From the NCBI RefSeq assembly GCF_025370935.1, contig NC_133500.1, positions 10,288,496 to 10,352,495 on the forward strand: a stretch of 64,000 nucleotides of DNA. Reading direction: 5' to 3'. The translations under genes and the position numbers were made by a program. Shown here piece by piece: positions 21,640 through 33,157 of this stretch. Position 1 is the first letter of the stretch. The number at the start of each line of letters is the position of its first letter. The stretch comes from Choristoneura fumiferana. Lineage: Eukaryota; Arthropoda; Insecta; Lepidoptera; Tortricidae. Below the pieces are notes generated by a model. The model was not told where the DNA came from, searched no databases, and was given only the letters and a program-made list of their open reading frames with translations.

Positions 21640-21765
21640 TCATTTGCGAGGCAGTTTAGTTGGTGTGAGTGAAGCTCCCTCTCCGCACAGAGCCCGCGTG
21701 GGAACTAAGAGCTGTGCTCTGTCATTCTGTGAAGACGCCTGCGCCCAGAGTCTACACTGGTTTCT
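21640..21765 (+). mobile_element. Diverged SINE body
   Basis: GTGTGAGTGAAGCTCCCTCT, CCGCACAGAGCCCGCGTGGG and GACGCCTGCGCCCAGAG follow the order of the main SINE body but with many changes and no tail. An old copy. Confidence 0.5.
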
Positions 21766-22227
21766 GATGTCTTTTCAGTCGCTAACCGGAAGATATCCCT
21801 TTAAGGGATAACTTTGCCTTCGTACATCTATCTCTCTTGTTTTCTGTTAATTTCATGTGTTTTATGTAAAATAAAGAGTTTATACAAAACAATATACACA
21901 TGTGGGGCGGCGGGAACCGATATCATTGGTTTGGCTAATTCTATACGCTACATGAATATTGGATATTCTGCGCCAATAGCCTTTTCGGCCTTGTGAATCT
22001 GTCCCCTTCGGTAACTTTGTCATCTATGAACGTACTTTACTTACTCTATGGCACTGGTTTAGTCCGCCCTTGATTGTGTTTTCTCAGTAAATAACTGGAG
22101 GCCACTCTGACATCATTCTATGTACACTCACTATGTGCTTAACGACTTGGGTCGGCGTAATAACTATTTCATCAAAACTCTGTCAATTAAGGAACTAAAG
22201 ATCAAATAATGATCGAATTGTAGTTCT
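21766..22227. other. No gene recognised; retroelement tail motif
   Basis: TTTATGTAAAATAAAGAGTT (21,863) resembles the polyadenylation-type end shared with the tails near 0.3 and 11.68 kb. Nothing else is supported. Confidence 0.35.
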
Positions 22228-22495
22228 CATCATCATCATCATCATATCAGCCACGCAGGACGTCCACTGTTGGACATAGGCCTCCCCCATAGACCACCAG
22301 TTGCCTCGGTTGGAAGCGGCTTGCATCCACCGTGAACCCGCGACTTTAACCAGGTCATCCGTCGATCTCGTTGGTGGACGTCCTACGCTGCGCTTACCGA
22401 TCCGCGGTCTCCACTCAAAAACCTTTCGGCCCCAGCGACCATCTGTTCTCCGTGCTATATGGCCTGCCCATTGCCACTTCAACGAGCTAATGGTG
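22228..22495 (-). mobile_element. RTE-like LINE 3' end (family B)
   Basis: The minus-strand frame reads KWQWAGHIARRTDGRWGRKV, GKRSVGRPPTRSTDDLVKV, GSRWMQAASNRGNWWSMGEA, ending in a CATCAT-type tail. It extends slightly further upstream than the copy at 19,126. Confidence 0.85.
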
Positions 22496-22849
22496 ACTTA
22501 CTCCTATTTCTTTATTATCTCCGATGACATTGTGGTACCTATTTATAAGGCCTATGTCATCACTGGCAACACACACGGTTATTTAAAGAACTATATTTCT
22601 CAAAAAAATTACATACAAAAATACAAATACAAAAAGTGGCACACAAACCGGAAGACGAACTAGGACTCCCTCAGTGGACACAAACGTAGGCGAAGCCTGG
22701 CAACTTGTCCAGCTGGCGAGTGAGGTTGACAGTGGACGTCTTGGCGGTACAGGGACCTAATAAATTTAACAACATGTGGTTATTAAAGAACTATATTTAG
22801 TTACATTCTACTTGATGAATTTTGTCTTAAGGCAGAAAGGAATTTGCCA
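22496..22849. other. No feature recognised
   Basis: The short phrase GGTTATTAAAGAACTATATTT occurs twice (near 22,577 and 22,777), a weak local duplication. No gene. Confidence 0.35.
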
Positions 22850-23000
22850 CGAAAAGACGTTGCGGAGTTTTCCAAACGCTGCTGGTTAAAGCAGGTTCAC
22901 GGTGGATGCAGGCCGCTTTCAACCGAAGCAACTCGGTATATGGGAGGGGGGGGTGACTTATATTCAACAGTGGACGTCCTACGGTTGATTTATGATAAAG
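22850..23000 (+). mobile_element. Decayed RTE-like LINE 3' end (family B)
   Basis: CTGGTTAAAGCAGGTTCACG GTGGATGCAGGCCGC, CAACAGTGGACGTCCTACGG and a GAT-rich end match family B, with small deletions and a G8 tract at 22,944. Confidence 0.65.
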
Positions 23001-23764
23001 ATGATTATAATACCTTGTCAAATAACGACAGCAAAAATACTTGCATTAAAAATGATGGTTTCGACGATACGTTCCACCGCGCCATTTGTTTGCGGCTGGT
23101 TGACCTTAGTCTTAAAACATGAAATAATGATTATGTCCTTTAGAAAACTAAATTATTATGCACAGGTTTATAAACCACCGTATCATGATCGACCTCAATG
23201 TGCAATGATTAAAAATGCGTTTCATGCATCAGCTAATCTCATAAATTCACTTATATTAAGTAATAGTATGAACGATATAAAAGTAGGCATTGATAATTCA
23301 TTTCCGTTAACACAAATCAATGCGATAGCGGCTACGTAATGGCTGGACATGACACAAGACATGGAAGAAGATGATAAATAAGACTCGGCTAAGAGCATGT
23401 TGGACCTTGCTCAATGTAGGGTTCCGTGGCCGTTACCAAAAAAACAAAGTGTACACTCTTACAAAAATGAAATCGGTCTAGCGACGATACGACGTGAAAA
23501 AAGTATAAAGTATTTTTTATCGAAATTCTATCACTTAGAAATAAATGAAATTCCACTTGCTAAATTTGACGATAACTTTTATATGTATGTAAAACAATCG
23601 TTAATCTATAAGAATCTAATCTTATCGGTGCAGAACTTAACCTATAATTTGCCCACATTTTGATAAAATTAATTGTTGAGCTCCATGCACTTAAACAAAA
23701 TTGCGTTTAGTTATTCTTTAAAAGCAAAAAGTCTACGTTTACGTTTCGTGAGACACGCCACATA
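23001..23764. other. No gene recognised; family G fragment
   Basis: Bases 23,415-23,520 contain GTAGGGTTCCGTGGCCGTTA, a family G start. Open frames of 88-115 codons here lack protein features and overlap repeats. Confidence 0.35.
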
Positions 23765-23825
23765 TATGAACGGCAACTCGCGACTTGCATCCACCGGTTG
23801 TCCGTAACTCTCGCGATGTCAAACA
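23765..23825 (-). mobile_element. Short family C LINE fragment
   Basis: GCAACTCGCGACTTGCATCC ACCGGTTGTCC matches the family C fragments at 11.69 and 14.50 kb. Confidence 0.45.
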
Positions 23826-23890
23826 ATATTAAGGATAAAAAATAATCTCTGTCATTCCAGAGATTCAGCATACATACCAAATTTCATCCA

Positions 23891-24006
23891 GAGGCCGTAT
23901 TGCCTAACGGTTCTGACGTCCGCGATCGCAATGAAATAATATCGGATACAAAAACTGTAATTGGATTGCGATTGCGAGCTTCAGAAACGTTAGGCAATAC
24001 GGCCTC
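23891..24006. mobile_element. Palindromic MITE with GAGGCCGTATTG ends
   Basis: GAGGCCGTATTGCCTAACGG on the left mirrors CGTTAGGCAATACGGCCTC on the right, with GACGTCCGCGATCGCAAT against ATTGCGATTGCGAGCTTC inside. A second copy lies at 36,240-36,359. Confidence 0.75.
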
Positions 24007-24009
24007 GGA

Positions 24010-24823
24010 TCCATCCATTGGTTTTAGCGTGAACAAGCGACAAATACACAAAACTTTTGCATGTTTAGAATTAGAAGTATAAATAAGATTGGTCTGGACT
24101 GGATGAATCATGTGAAGGAGAAACCTCTTGTGTAGCAAAGCCGCTGCGTGTATATAAATATGTACTTAAAGTTATAAGTATAATTATGGGGTTCAGCTCT
24201 GTAGCTGGCTTATTAGAAATCCTGTTTTGAAGTGAAGATATATTAAGGAAATTGACCAGTTAAACTTTCGATGAATGTTTCCTTATGTATAATTGATTAC
24301 TGGGAATATCCGGAGATACCAGTATTATACAGAACACTTCATTGATGTTAAGAATATAGCAGAAAGCAGCGGTGTATATGTATATCGTATCATCCATGTA
24401 TACATCGTAAATTAGCTTGTACAACGTGTATTTACTCTTTGGACTGACCGAAATCCCGAATACGGGAACGGCAAAGTTCGGATACACTTCGCTAGTCATA
24501 GGTCCTGAAATTTTGTCCGAAACATCGTTTGAAATTTTTAAATGCTCATCCTATAGAAAACTATACGTTAGGTTAGGTTTGTTTTATTACAATAAAATTA
24601 TGAACAATTATTGGATTCAGAGAAAAAAGATTCAAGATTGTTCAGAGACTTTTATTTCAATAAGTATGTGCGCCGATATGGATGGATTTGGAGATCCTTC
24701 TCGGGAATATTCTAATATTGTATATTATAATATTTCGAAGTATTAAATCGTAAATCCGTTTCTCCGTTAACATTGATGGCATTTGGTATGCGGCTTTGTT
24801 CAGTCAAGCATTAACTAATACTT
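24010..24823. other. No feature recognised
   Basis: AT-rich. The 109-codon frame at 24,417-24,746 has no recognisable motif and no splice context, so it is not called. Confidence 0.35.
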
Positions 24824-25030
24824 GTCACAGCAGAGCGTGCAAAAATATCAGCAGGGCTACTACGAAACTCGAAACTCGAAGTCCCTCTGACACTTATACT
24901 ATTTAATACGAGAGCGAGAGGGACCACACGACACGAACTTCGAATTTCGAGTTTCGTAGTAGCCCTGCTGACACGTCCTACCGGCTTTAGAAATAGAAAT
25001 AATGTATCAGATGTTTATGCACGTTTTGTG
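24824..25030. mobile_element. Family K MITE interrupted by a family J hairpin
   Basis: CACAGCAGAGCGTGCAAAAA TAT (24,827-24,848) and ACACGTCCTACCGGCTTTAG (24,971 on) are the two halves of a family K element, which elsewhere runs uninterrupted through TATCTGATACGTCC. Between them lies a complete J hairpin, 24,849-24,970, CAGCAGGGCTACTACGAAAC to GTTTCGTAGTAGCCCTGCTG. J is therefore the younger insertion here. Confidence 0.75.
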
Positions 25031-25259
25031 TGTTGTGTGTTAGGAATATTAGGGTATTCATCTTTGTCTAGATAGTAGAGGCACGTTGTATTGTGCCCTT
25101 GGAAGCATTAAAATATTCCTGTTCCGTAAAAACTGCGAAATATCAATTTCAGGTCTAAAGCTTCAGTGGTTTAGTTTAGGGTGTGTCGTCTGTCAGTCAA
25201 TCAGTCCATCGTGTTACTCTTTCAAACATACAGATAAACGATTTTCCTCCTTTCTCTTC

Positions 25260-25530
25260 TTCTTGAAACTTAAGAGTTAAACTCTTGTCGGTGGAGTATT
25301 TTCCACTCATTTCTTCTATGAGCCATCCTCTTGAGCTCTTGAAACGACGCGATGCCGACTTTCTCTCTTATTTCATCGATATCATCCTAGGTCGACATCT
25401 TCCTCTCAATCTTTCTTTCTAAAATGGTTTTGAGGAAGCCGTTGTTTCGTATCAAATGCCTAATCATTTTCCCGCGTCTAGTATCTATAGTATTCAGGAT
25501 TGTCTTCCTTATTTCTAAGAAGATAAAACA
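25260..25530 (-). mobile_element. Probable LINE coding fragment, decayed
   Basis: GTCGGTGGAGTATTTTCCAC, GCCATCCTCTTGAGCTCTTG and TCCCGCGTCTAGTATCTATA resemble, on the complementary strand, an internal part of lepidopteran RTE-like LINE ORFs. A family B 3' end in the same orientation follows at 25,795, with no tail between them that would separate two elements. This rests on recollection of the family, so confidence is limited. Confidence 0.4.
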
Positions 25531-25794
25531 AACGAGGTATAATAATAATGATGTCGAAAGAATTATGGGCGGTCTTATAATCGATACGATTCAATACAAG
25601 CCCACTTAGATCGTCTTTTAATAGCTCCGGGCAACCAGGAAACGCGTACTTATGTTCCAGATATAAATAGCATAGATTTATTGGTTTAGTCGCTTCCTTC
25701 CATACTCTTTGAAGTGTGCATTCTTGTGAAAGGATATAGGATACGGATTGTTTATATGGGGCTTGTGTAAGGTCAGATTGGATATGGTATTGGG

Positions 25795-26070
25795 ACCATC
25801 ATATTACCCGTAAGACGTTCACTGTTGGATATACGTAGGCCTCCCCTACAGACCTCCAGTTACTTCGGTTGCAAACGGCCTGCATCCACCGTGAACCCGC
25901 GGTTTTAACCACGTAATCCCTCCATCTCGTTGGTGGACGTTCTAAGCTGCGCTTACCGATCTGCGGTCTCCATTCGCGAACTTTTCGGCCCCAGCGGCCA
26001 TCTGTTCTCCGTGCTATATGGCCTGCCTATTGCCACTTCAACTAGCTGATTCGCCTGAGTATGTCGGTGA
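25795..26070 (-). mobile_element. RTE-like LINE 3' end (family B)
   Basis: CAGACCTCCAGTTACTTCGG, CTGCATCCACCGTGAACCCG, CATCTCGTTGGTGGACGTTC and TGCTATATGGCCTGCCTATT match the family. Sequence continues upstream (to about 26,150) in the same style. Confidence 0.8.
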
Positions 26071-27305
26071 CCCTCGATCTTTTACGTATCTGTGATTCAA
26101 TCCCTTAGAGAAATCCCGAACATAGCCTTCTCCATAGCTCGTCTTTTGAACTTTTATAAGTTGTTTAGGTTATGTATTACTGAAAGAAACGTTTGTGAGC
26201 CCGAGTGCTTAGACAATATGGCCTCTGACTTTACCTATGGTCTTAAATAGATTGCATTTACATTGCATTCTAGTGCACTGATATTGTAAGAGTGACCTAA
26301 TGGCCTTTACAAACTTCTACATAGTGATAGTTGCTAATAGGTCAACTGAGGCACGTTGGATAGATAAAGCACAGCGCTATGTCCTAATAGGCTTGTAAAC
26401 ATACTATGTTGACCACACTGTTGACGCCACTGCCCAAATGAGGGTTATGTTTTTCGAACTTACTCGTAGGTATATGTGTAGGTAGGGATTTCTATTTCTT
26501 GTCCTCTCTGTAGCTTTAACGACTCGACGGTTTTCAAAATATGTGTAAGGTATCATTAGATTTGTTAAAACAGTCTGAATGACGTTCGCTGTTCGTTAGC
26601 TGGTCACAATTTTGAATGGGTCCCGATCGTTGAAGTTTTAATTTCTAGACTACTAGATTTCCTTTTAAAAAAATAATAGTTGTTTATTTAAAGTGGTTTT
26701 AAGAGGATTAGGTTTTAGTAATGAATACCGAGACTTACTAAAACTTATGGAAAAACGAAAAAAACGTATTAATGAAAAGGGTAGCGGCAAATTGGCGATA
26801 TTGAATCTGGAAACAAACACACATACTTCTCTATTCCTTTTATAGTTCTGCTATCTTTAGACTGCCAAAAGTACTTGCAGGCCTCGTTCGTTGCAGGTAT
26901 CCATGGGACTCACTTACCCTCATAAAAAATATCCACTGATTCCTCGACGTTAAGTGTTCCATTTGCTTTTTCATAGCTAGCAATATTTACATACCGTATC
27001 CTTTTAAAATATTTTATGTCCCGACCTCGATAAAACAAAGTATATGACCCTTCAGGCTATTTCGCAAATAGGTTCCGTCAGATGGAAATGGTTTTTACAG
27101 CTGACAGTAAAACTAAGGGTTATTAAATTCGGGGTGATAGAGGGTCAGGCCAGTCGCTATTTTTAACCATGAATTAGGTTTTATGCTTGTTTTAGTAGGT
27201 ATAATCGTGTCTCATTACTGGGCACTGGTCTACTGTCAGAGAGAAAGAGAGAGAGAAAACTTGAGCTTTAGTCCTTTTATAAAACTAAGAGACACTGCAT
27301 CTATA
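26071..27305. other. No gene recognised; family R arm fragment
   Basis: GAATGGGTCCCGATCGTTGA (26,613) and CTAGACTACTAGATTTCC (26,645) form one arm of the family R palindrome. Nothing else is recognised. Confidence 0.4.
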
Positions 27306-27602
27306 TCCTTATCTACACTAATATTATAGTTAAAGTAATTGCTAGTTACGTCTTCATGCTTAAACTGCATAGCTGATAACGATTCAGAAGAAATTTGGTA
27401 TGGAAATATATAGTTTGAGTCCCATGGAAGGACATAGGATAGGTTTTATCCCAGAAAATTGTATAGTTGTATAGGAATTGGAAACGAAATCATCGACATA
27501 GCGAGAGTTGTGGGCAAGTGGTGGATGCAAGTGGCAAGTTGTCGTTCATTGTGGCGTTCTAAGCGGTGGCTAATGTTGTTTTCTGGGTGATGACGATGAT
27601 GA
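27306..27602 (+). repeat. Family E fragment followed by family C LINE fragment
   Basis: CTACACTAATATTATAG and TAGGTTTTATCCCAGAAAAT belong to a family E repeat. Bases 27,490-27,602 carry AGTGGTGGATGCAAGTGGCA and TTGTGGCGTTCTAAG with a GATGACGATGATGA tail, the + strand form of family C. Confidence 0.5.
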
Positions 27603-27879
27603 AAGATGTTCTAGTTTAGGTATAGCGATTGCTGCGATATGAAATTATATTAACATTTAATGTAACCATGCCATGAAGTATTAATTGAATTATTTTCCAA
27701 TGATGTACTGGCCTAATTAACATTTTTAATTACGGAACCACGTAATTAGAGAGTCCCTGACACCGTTACGTTAACATTAATTGAATACAAATGACACCAT
27801 AGAACGAGCGACATTTAAATATTAGTGTCTGTTACTTAGCATTAATTGTAATGAGCTAAATGTTTTTTAGGCCATGCCG

Positions 27880-28110
27880 TGCCTGGTTTTAGAATAGATA
27901 GAACAGACCCATCTCTTCCCGTGGTTGTCGTAAAAGGCGACTAAGGGACTTATTTGAGAGTGAGCCGCGTTCTCTATTGAAAACTAGGAACTCCGGACTC
28001 CAGCACTGCGGTGTGGAAGGCAATGGGAGATACCAATTTTCTCAAGAAAGTTGTCATGAAGGTTCACTACTGATCCTTATCCGACCACCTCTCTGTCAAG
28101 AGTCAAGAGT
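27880..28110 (+). repeat. Dispersed repeat with CCCGTGGTTGTCGTAAAAGG
   Basis: CCATCTCTTCCCGTGGTTGT, CGTAAAAGGCGACTAAGGGA and GCGGTGTGGAAGGCAATGGG resemble a widespread lepidopteran retroelement-associated segment. It is single-copy here, so the family assignment is from memory. Confidence 0.4.
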
Positions 28111-28620
28111 GTAGGGATTTTGAAGAGAAGTCGTTTTTATTACTACTGAATAAGTTTAGTATCTACCTTTAATAGCGTGCTAGCTTGTCAACTGCTTCTA
28201 AACTAATATTATAGACTTGACTATTGACTGCGTATTTGTTTGATGTTTAGGCATGTGACCATAATTATTGTCTTGTTTGTCCAAAATTAGTTAAAAGGGG
28301 GGTGACCGTAAACACAAAATGCACAGTTTTCATATAGTGGAATCGAAACGTATTTCTTTGTTCAATTTTATTGAAATACTGAAACGGGACCAGTAACCAT
28401 CTTAAAGTACTTTTGGGTTATTTATACCATTTCATAGTTTAAGACATTGTGCAATAGATGGTATAAATAACTGCTAGTGTTTTTTTATATCGCTTATTGC
28501 CTTATCAGGGCAGCATATATTTATTATACTACGTGATAAAACCCCGTTTCAGTAGTAAAATATGCACAAAAATGGCACCATAAAAATGTATTTTCTAATT
28601 TTTTCAATCTTTTTTTTCAG

Positions 28621-28820
28621 CTTTTCGACTTATAAGTGCCTGAAATCGAGAAAGTGCCTTAAGTGAAGTGTCCAAGTGAATTTTTGGAAGTTGCTCCCAA
28701 GTGCCTAGTAGTGAGATTATTTTAAGTGTTGACTGAAAATATATCGTGTCACTATGGAATTAAGGAGGGTTTCCGTTTGCCTGGCGTTCCTGCTGGTAGC
28801 TGTCGTCTCACAATGTTCAG
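28621..28820 (+). other. Spliced exon: 5' UTR, start codon and signal peptide
   Basis: The exon begins after a strong acceptor (branch-like TTCTAAT, pyrimidine tract, TTTTTTTCAG ending at 28,620) and ends at a consensus donor CAG|GTATGA (28,820/28,821). The first 133 bases are UTR with several AAGTG motifs, as is common in lepidopteran 5' UTRs. Translation starts at 28,754. Confidence 0.7.
28754..28820 (+). CDS. First coding exon of a secreted or membrane protein (partial)
   Basis: ATG at 28,754 opens 22 codons plus one base (phase 1) before the donor. The peptide starts MELRRVSV, then CLAFLLVAVV, then SQCS: a basic n-region, a hydrophobic core and small or polar residues near a likely cleavage site, which is a classical signal peptide. 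The protein should therefore enter the secretory pathway. The gene is not recognised, because the mature part lies in exons outside this window; no exon that continues the frame is seen in the next 35 kb. The promoter at 4,993 is its likely start. Confidence 0.6.
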
Positions 28821-30340
28821 GTATGACTAAAAAACGAATATTATATAAGTTTCAATTTTTTTTACTGGCTTTACTTACGATAGTCTTTGTCTCGTGACCA
28901 CGGTCACTGCAATGAAATGTGGCTAAAACGTTGAGGTAATTTTTACCCGTTAAAGCGTAATAAAGTCATAGCCTAGGACTCCTAGGTGTTGTAGTAGTTA
29001 TAATAACTGTTAATGTTCAAAGGCATAAAATAAACTGTTTAAAAATGTAATTTTTAATACAAACTTTTTTGCTGACTATACTTGCATTGTCATCCGGCTA
29101 ATACATGTTGGGTTACCTAATTTCGAGTCATTTCGACCTTGCAAGATTTGACTCGAACAAAAAACAAGAAAGAACAGGGTAGGTGGATAAGTTAAATAAA
29201 AGAGTACCTACCTACTCTAACGTAGTTCTTTACAAGGTATTTAGTCATGCAATATTACAGTTTTCCAGCACTAGCTAAGCCGCAGAAGGACGGACGGACG
29301 GACATTCCAAAGCTTTCCTTGTAGGACTAGGGAACTCTGAAATTTACATGAGTTGCATATAAAATTCCGTGCACTTATACATGGAAGAGCGGCTTTTTAT
29401 ATTTATTTTTTTAAGAATATATTTAATCGCTCGCAACAAGTTGAATATCAAACTACAAATAATAAAAGCTATCGAACAAAAAGTTAAAATCGTTCACCGA
29501 TTACTGCCCGGCGATTACAGTTACCTAAAATGGAGGCACTTTTTACAACGTTTTTTAGTCGTATTCAAACTTCAACACGTAATTGCCAGTGTCGGTGACA
29601 ATAGCTGTCGAAACGCGCGCCAAATCCGGCTGTCAACGTGACAGCTGTCTGGGTTAAGGCGTTTTTTTGGAACGCTCAAACGATTATCGAACCGTTAGGT
29701 TTTTGAGGCGTTTTCCGTTTTTATAGTTTTGTATGCCGTTAGTCAAATAGTGTTCGGAAGTTTTTTGACTGAGAAGAGAAGTTCAGGTATAAAAATAATA
29801 GCTGTAACGAATAAAGTAAGACTCCTTATAACGTAAGTAAGTGGAAATAAATGAAAAAAGAGTATTCGGCACATTAATTCATCAATCCAACGACTAGAAG
29901 TGGATCAAAATAAATACGAAGTGAAGTTATAAAACAGAGCTTATAAAATACTTTTTAAATTGTCAAATAGACATATATCTTTCGTACTTAGCACTCGGAA
30001 ACCATTTGACCTAGTAATTGAATTGAACTTCCGGGAATTTGCATAAAAAATCTTGGGAATTCACAAAAATTATAAAACGAATTTCATTAGCGTTACAAAA
30101 AAACCCGCGCGGTTTTAATTTTAACGTACTGTTATTTCAGAAAAGTCTACATTATACTTAGTCGTCAAGTTTGCCTATTTTAGTACCTAATTAATAAAGT
30201 CAATTGATCCGAACAATAAGAAAATTTCATTTAAATTTCAATCTAATTAAGTTACGAAAATTCACAATAAATACTTATTATATTAGCATTAGTATTTTGA
30301 TGACATCACTCCTCTAATCCGTAGATATAATGAATTATTG
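28821..30340. other. Start of the next intron with repeat fragments
   Basis: Bases 29,045-29,220 are a short, deleted family I copy (TTTTTTGCTGACTATACTTG, CCTTGCAAGATTTGACTCGA). Bases 29,270-29,340 resemble a family G end with a GGAC tract. The 90-codon frame at 29,369-29,641 has no recognised domain. Confidence 0.4.
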
Positions 30341-30344
30341 GAGT

Positions 30345-30470
30345 AAAATAGTTTGTTTGTTTGTTTGTTTGTTTATACTCTTTATTGTACAAAAAGGAAA
30401 AACAAAAAGGTTACATAAATAATAGTATAAGAATTATCATTTTTATACCCTAACAGGGTGTCATGTACCT
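30345..30470 (-). mobile_element. Retroelement 3' tail, inverted
   Basis: A (TTTG)n tract (30,350-30,373) followed by ATACTCTTTATTGTACAAAA, the complement of the TTGTACAATAAAGAGTAT-type 3' end of non-LTR elements. Confidence 0.55.
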
Positions 30471-30659
30471 ACTATTTAATAATATGTCACCTAATGTAAT
30501 GAACATGACTTATAAATTAATAAATAAAATAAAAAAGCAAATACTATCCTAATGTTTTTTAAAACGTACCTACAGTTTTGTTGCATTTCCACACCGTATC
30601 TATTAGGTATCTCTATCTTTGCATAAAGGTTATTGTTAATTATTTTCGCCCAGCCTTCT

Positions 30660-30821
30660 ATAATGGGTGCTTTATTTAATTCTGTTTATCAAGAAGCTTC
30701 TAAATCACTGGTCACACCTGAGTTTAAGAACCGCGATCAATTAATTAATGCTACATTATCAGATTGGCTACACCGCGGCAGGTCAACATTGGATGAGGCA
30801 ACTCGAATTTACATATTATAA
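30660..30821 (+). other. Unassigned open frame
   Basis: ATG 30,663 opens MGALFNSVYQEASKSLVTPE and continues FKNRDQLINATLSDWLHRGR to a stop at 30,819-30,821. The composition is more protein-like than most frames here, but no domain is recognised, and there is no convincing acceptor or donor or sign of conservation. It could be a retroelement scrap, an exon or chance. Confidence 0.2.
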
Positions 30822-30854
30822 CGAAGTGCGTGACAAAAAGTTAAAAATAACTGT

Positions 30855-31022
30855 AAAGGTGCGGACATACTATTTTAAACCCGACGCCACGCCACGCTTG
30901 CATACGCTCTCCGACGCGTGTCTGTACTAATCAGTCCCATATATTTCTTATGGTCAGGTGCAGATAGAAACTGTGTCGGACGACGTGGCGTGGCGCCGCG
31001 TTTTAATATGTTTCTGCCTTAA
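30855..31022. mobile_element. Palindromic MITE with GGCGTGGCGTC-type arms
   Basis: AAAGGTGCGGACATACTATT, TTAAACCCGACGCCACGCCA on the left mirrors GTGGCGTGGCGCCGCGTTTT, AATATGTTTCTGCCTTAAAG on the right (about 40 bp, several mismatches). Confidence 0.6.
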
Positions 31023-31804
31023 AGCTTGGTTGGGCAAGAAAAATTGTGCAAGTTGTTATTACTGCGACGTCAATGAAGACCAAATAAAAAAACATTTTTG
31101 AGAATTCCCATAGGAATTTTGTCTTTGTTACTCCTTCACGTTAAACTAAACTTGTACAAGAAAATATGATTTATCAAAAAAACTTCAAGCAAAGCTCGGT
31201 CGCCCGGTTATTGTGGGTTAATGTGGGCTTGCAAGATTTGAAAATAATTACTGCTTCTATTTATATTTCGCAGCTAATGCCGGATGCGAAATATCGCGTC
31301 CTTGCGTTTTGTAATGATCTACAAAAAACTTGTATGTTTAGTTTTGCACTCGCGAATTTCTGATCTTGAAAATATCAAAACATAGGCAGTGTGCCAACGT
31401 TAGTCATACACTCACTGAAATGAAATGTGGAACAATACGATTGGTGTTTATTACATGAAATTCGGGTCTGTGTTATGATGTTGATAACATATTTTTTTAT
31501 GTAAATTATTTTCCGGAATTTTCATAAGAAAAACAAAATATTTTCTTGTTTTATTGCAGGATTTATAGAACATTGTAAATGACAATTTCTTTGCAAAATA
31601 ACGCTAAGTATACATAATGTCTATTGTTTTTGGAATTTTAGAATGCAATGTCGAAAGTTGTCGGTCGAGGTCAAAGATAATGTTTACACTTGACTACCTT
31701 GTCGCTGTTACTTCGTGTTTGAAATTTTGGAGAAAATTGTCCGAAGGCTTACAGTGACAAGGTACGAAAATGTAAAGATATTTTTGCCCTTGGCTTTAGA
31801 CTAT
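31023..31804. other. No feature recognised
   Basis: AT-rich sequence just before the duplicated segment begins. Confidence 0.35.
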
Positions 31805-33022
31805 GATCGGTAATCGGTGATCGGTAATCGGTGGTGGCAAGAGCTGGCCATGAGTAGAGACGAGTGGAATAAGAAAGAGGAGGCTTCTCCCCGGCAATGG
31901 CACACATTATAAGCTATGTTAAATTAAAATCCTTGCACTATCCAATTATTAATCCGAAGAAACAGTATGTCAACATAAAATAATAATAATAAATATAATT
32001 AATCGAATTAAACACGAAACATAACAATAATTAATCAATGTAAAATTTTACCTAATTACCACTATTGTATCTACTTATCATTAATGTCCACAACATTTTA
32101 TCTCCTAAAAAATCGTTACAATATGTTAGCTTTCTTAATTTTAAAAAAAGTAGGATTACATCGAATATTTTACTTTAAATTACCAATTAAGTATTATTAT
32201 TTTTTAACTTTATTTATTTTTACAAGTAAAAGGTACATAAGGATAATATTACTAAAACTTTCATAAGTGAGACATTTGAATAACCGTACCTGACTTATAT
32301 CATGAATTGAATCGTTTAAGTTTACAAGGCAGGGTGCCTCACGCAATCTAAGTATTTTTTTTGTGTTAATTGAAACAATCCACAGGGGTTTTTTTTAACT
32401 AGGCGTGGGCTTTAGATCCCAACTGTGGGCCCAGCAGGGCATATGCCGCATCCATAGCATTATACACGGTGCAAAGGGAGGGTGGAACTATCTGAATACA
32501 CGCGATTTCTGTGTATTTTTGTTGTCTATTGTAAAGTTAATTGACAACCTTAACGCTTATTAATAGAGGCTATAATAATGAATAGTAGTAGACATGACTT
32601 ACGTTGCTAGATGTATAATTGTGTTATAAACTTAAATGTAGTTTTTAAGTGTACTATAATAGAGGCTTTATTCCAATGCTTATATTAGGGCGAAAAGAAT
32701 TTTAATTGGGCTTATTATTAAAATTTTACTACAGCACTTTGAACATTTTCGAGCGTGTTGTTATTAATTAAGACGTCGTTTACTGCAATTAAGTTTTTTT
32801 AAGTTTACTTAATATGGGGTGCTTATCTACGAGGTAGGTAGTCGCGTAAATGGAAAGCGTCAAACATTTCATCTTTGTCAATTTTCGTTTGATTAACTAA
32901 AGTACAAAAATGATTTTTATTTTATCAGTTACTTATTTAATTTTATTTGCATGTAGGTAATTTCAAACACAATAATTGTATTGTTTATGAAATAAATAAA
33001 TAAAAAAAAGTAAAATAATAGG

Positions 33023-33157
33023 TACAGTCACCAGCATTAATATCTGCCACAGCGGAGCGTGCAAAAATATCTGATACGTCCTTCCAGCCCTAGAAATAGA
33101 GTCGTATCAGATAATTATGCACGCTTGTTGTGTCAGATATTGGTGCTGGTGACTGTA
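33023..33157. mobile_element. Mariner-like palindromic MITE (family K), in duplication copy 1
   Basis: TACAGTCACCAGCATTAATA TCTG on the left mirrors CAGATATTGGTGCTGGTGAC TGTA on the right. Ends of CAGT type flanked by TA on each side fit Tc1/mariner MITEs. The inner arms ATCTGATACG and CGTATCAGAT also pair. Confidence 0.75.

Noticed and set aside
22195..22482. Host DNA-binding protein, because of the basic GRKV..WRPR..GRPP tail
   Set aside because: The same tail occurs at six loci with GAT-repeat tails; it is LINE ORF debris.
23397..23663. 88-codon frame as a coding exon
   Set aside because: Its start is a family G repeat, and no splice sites or domain are visible.
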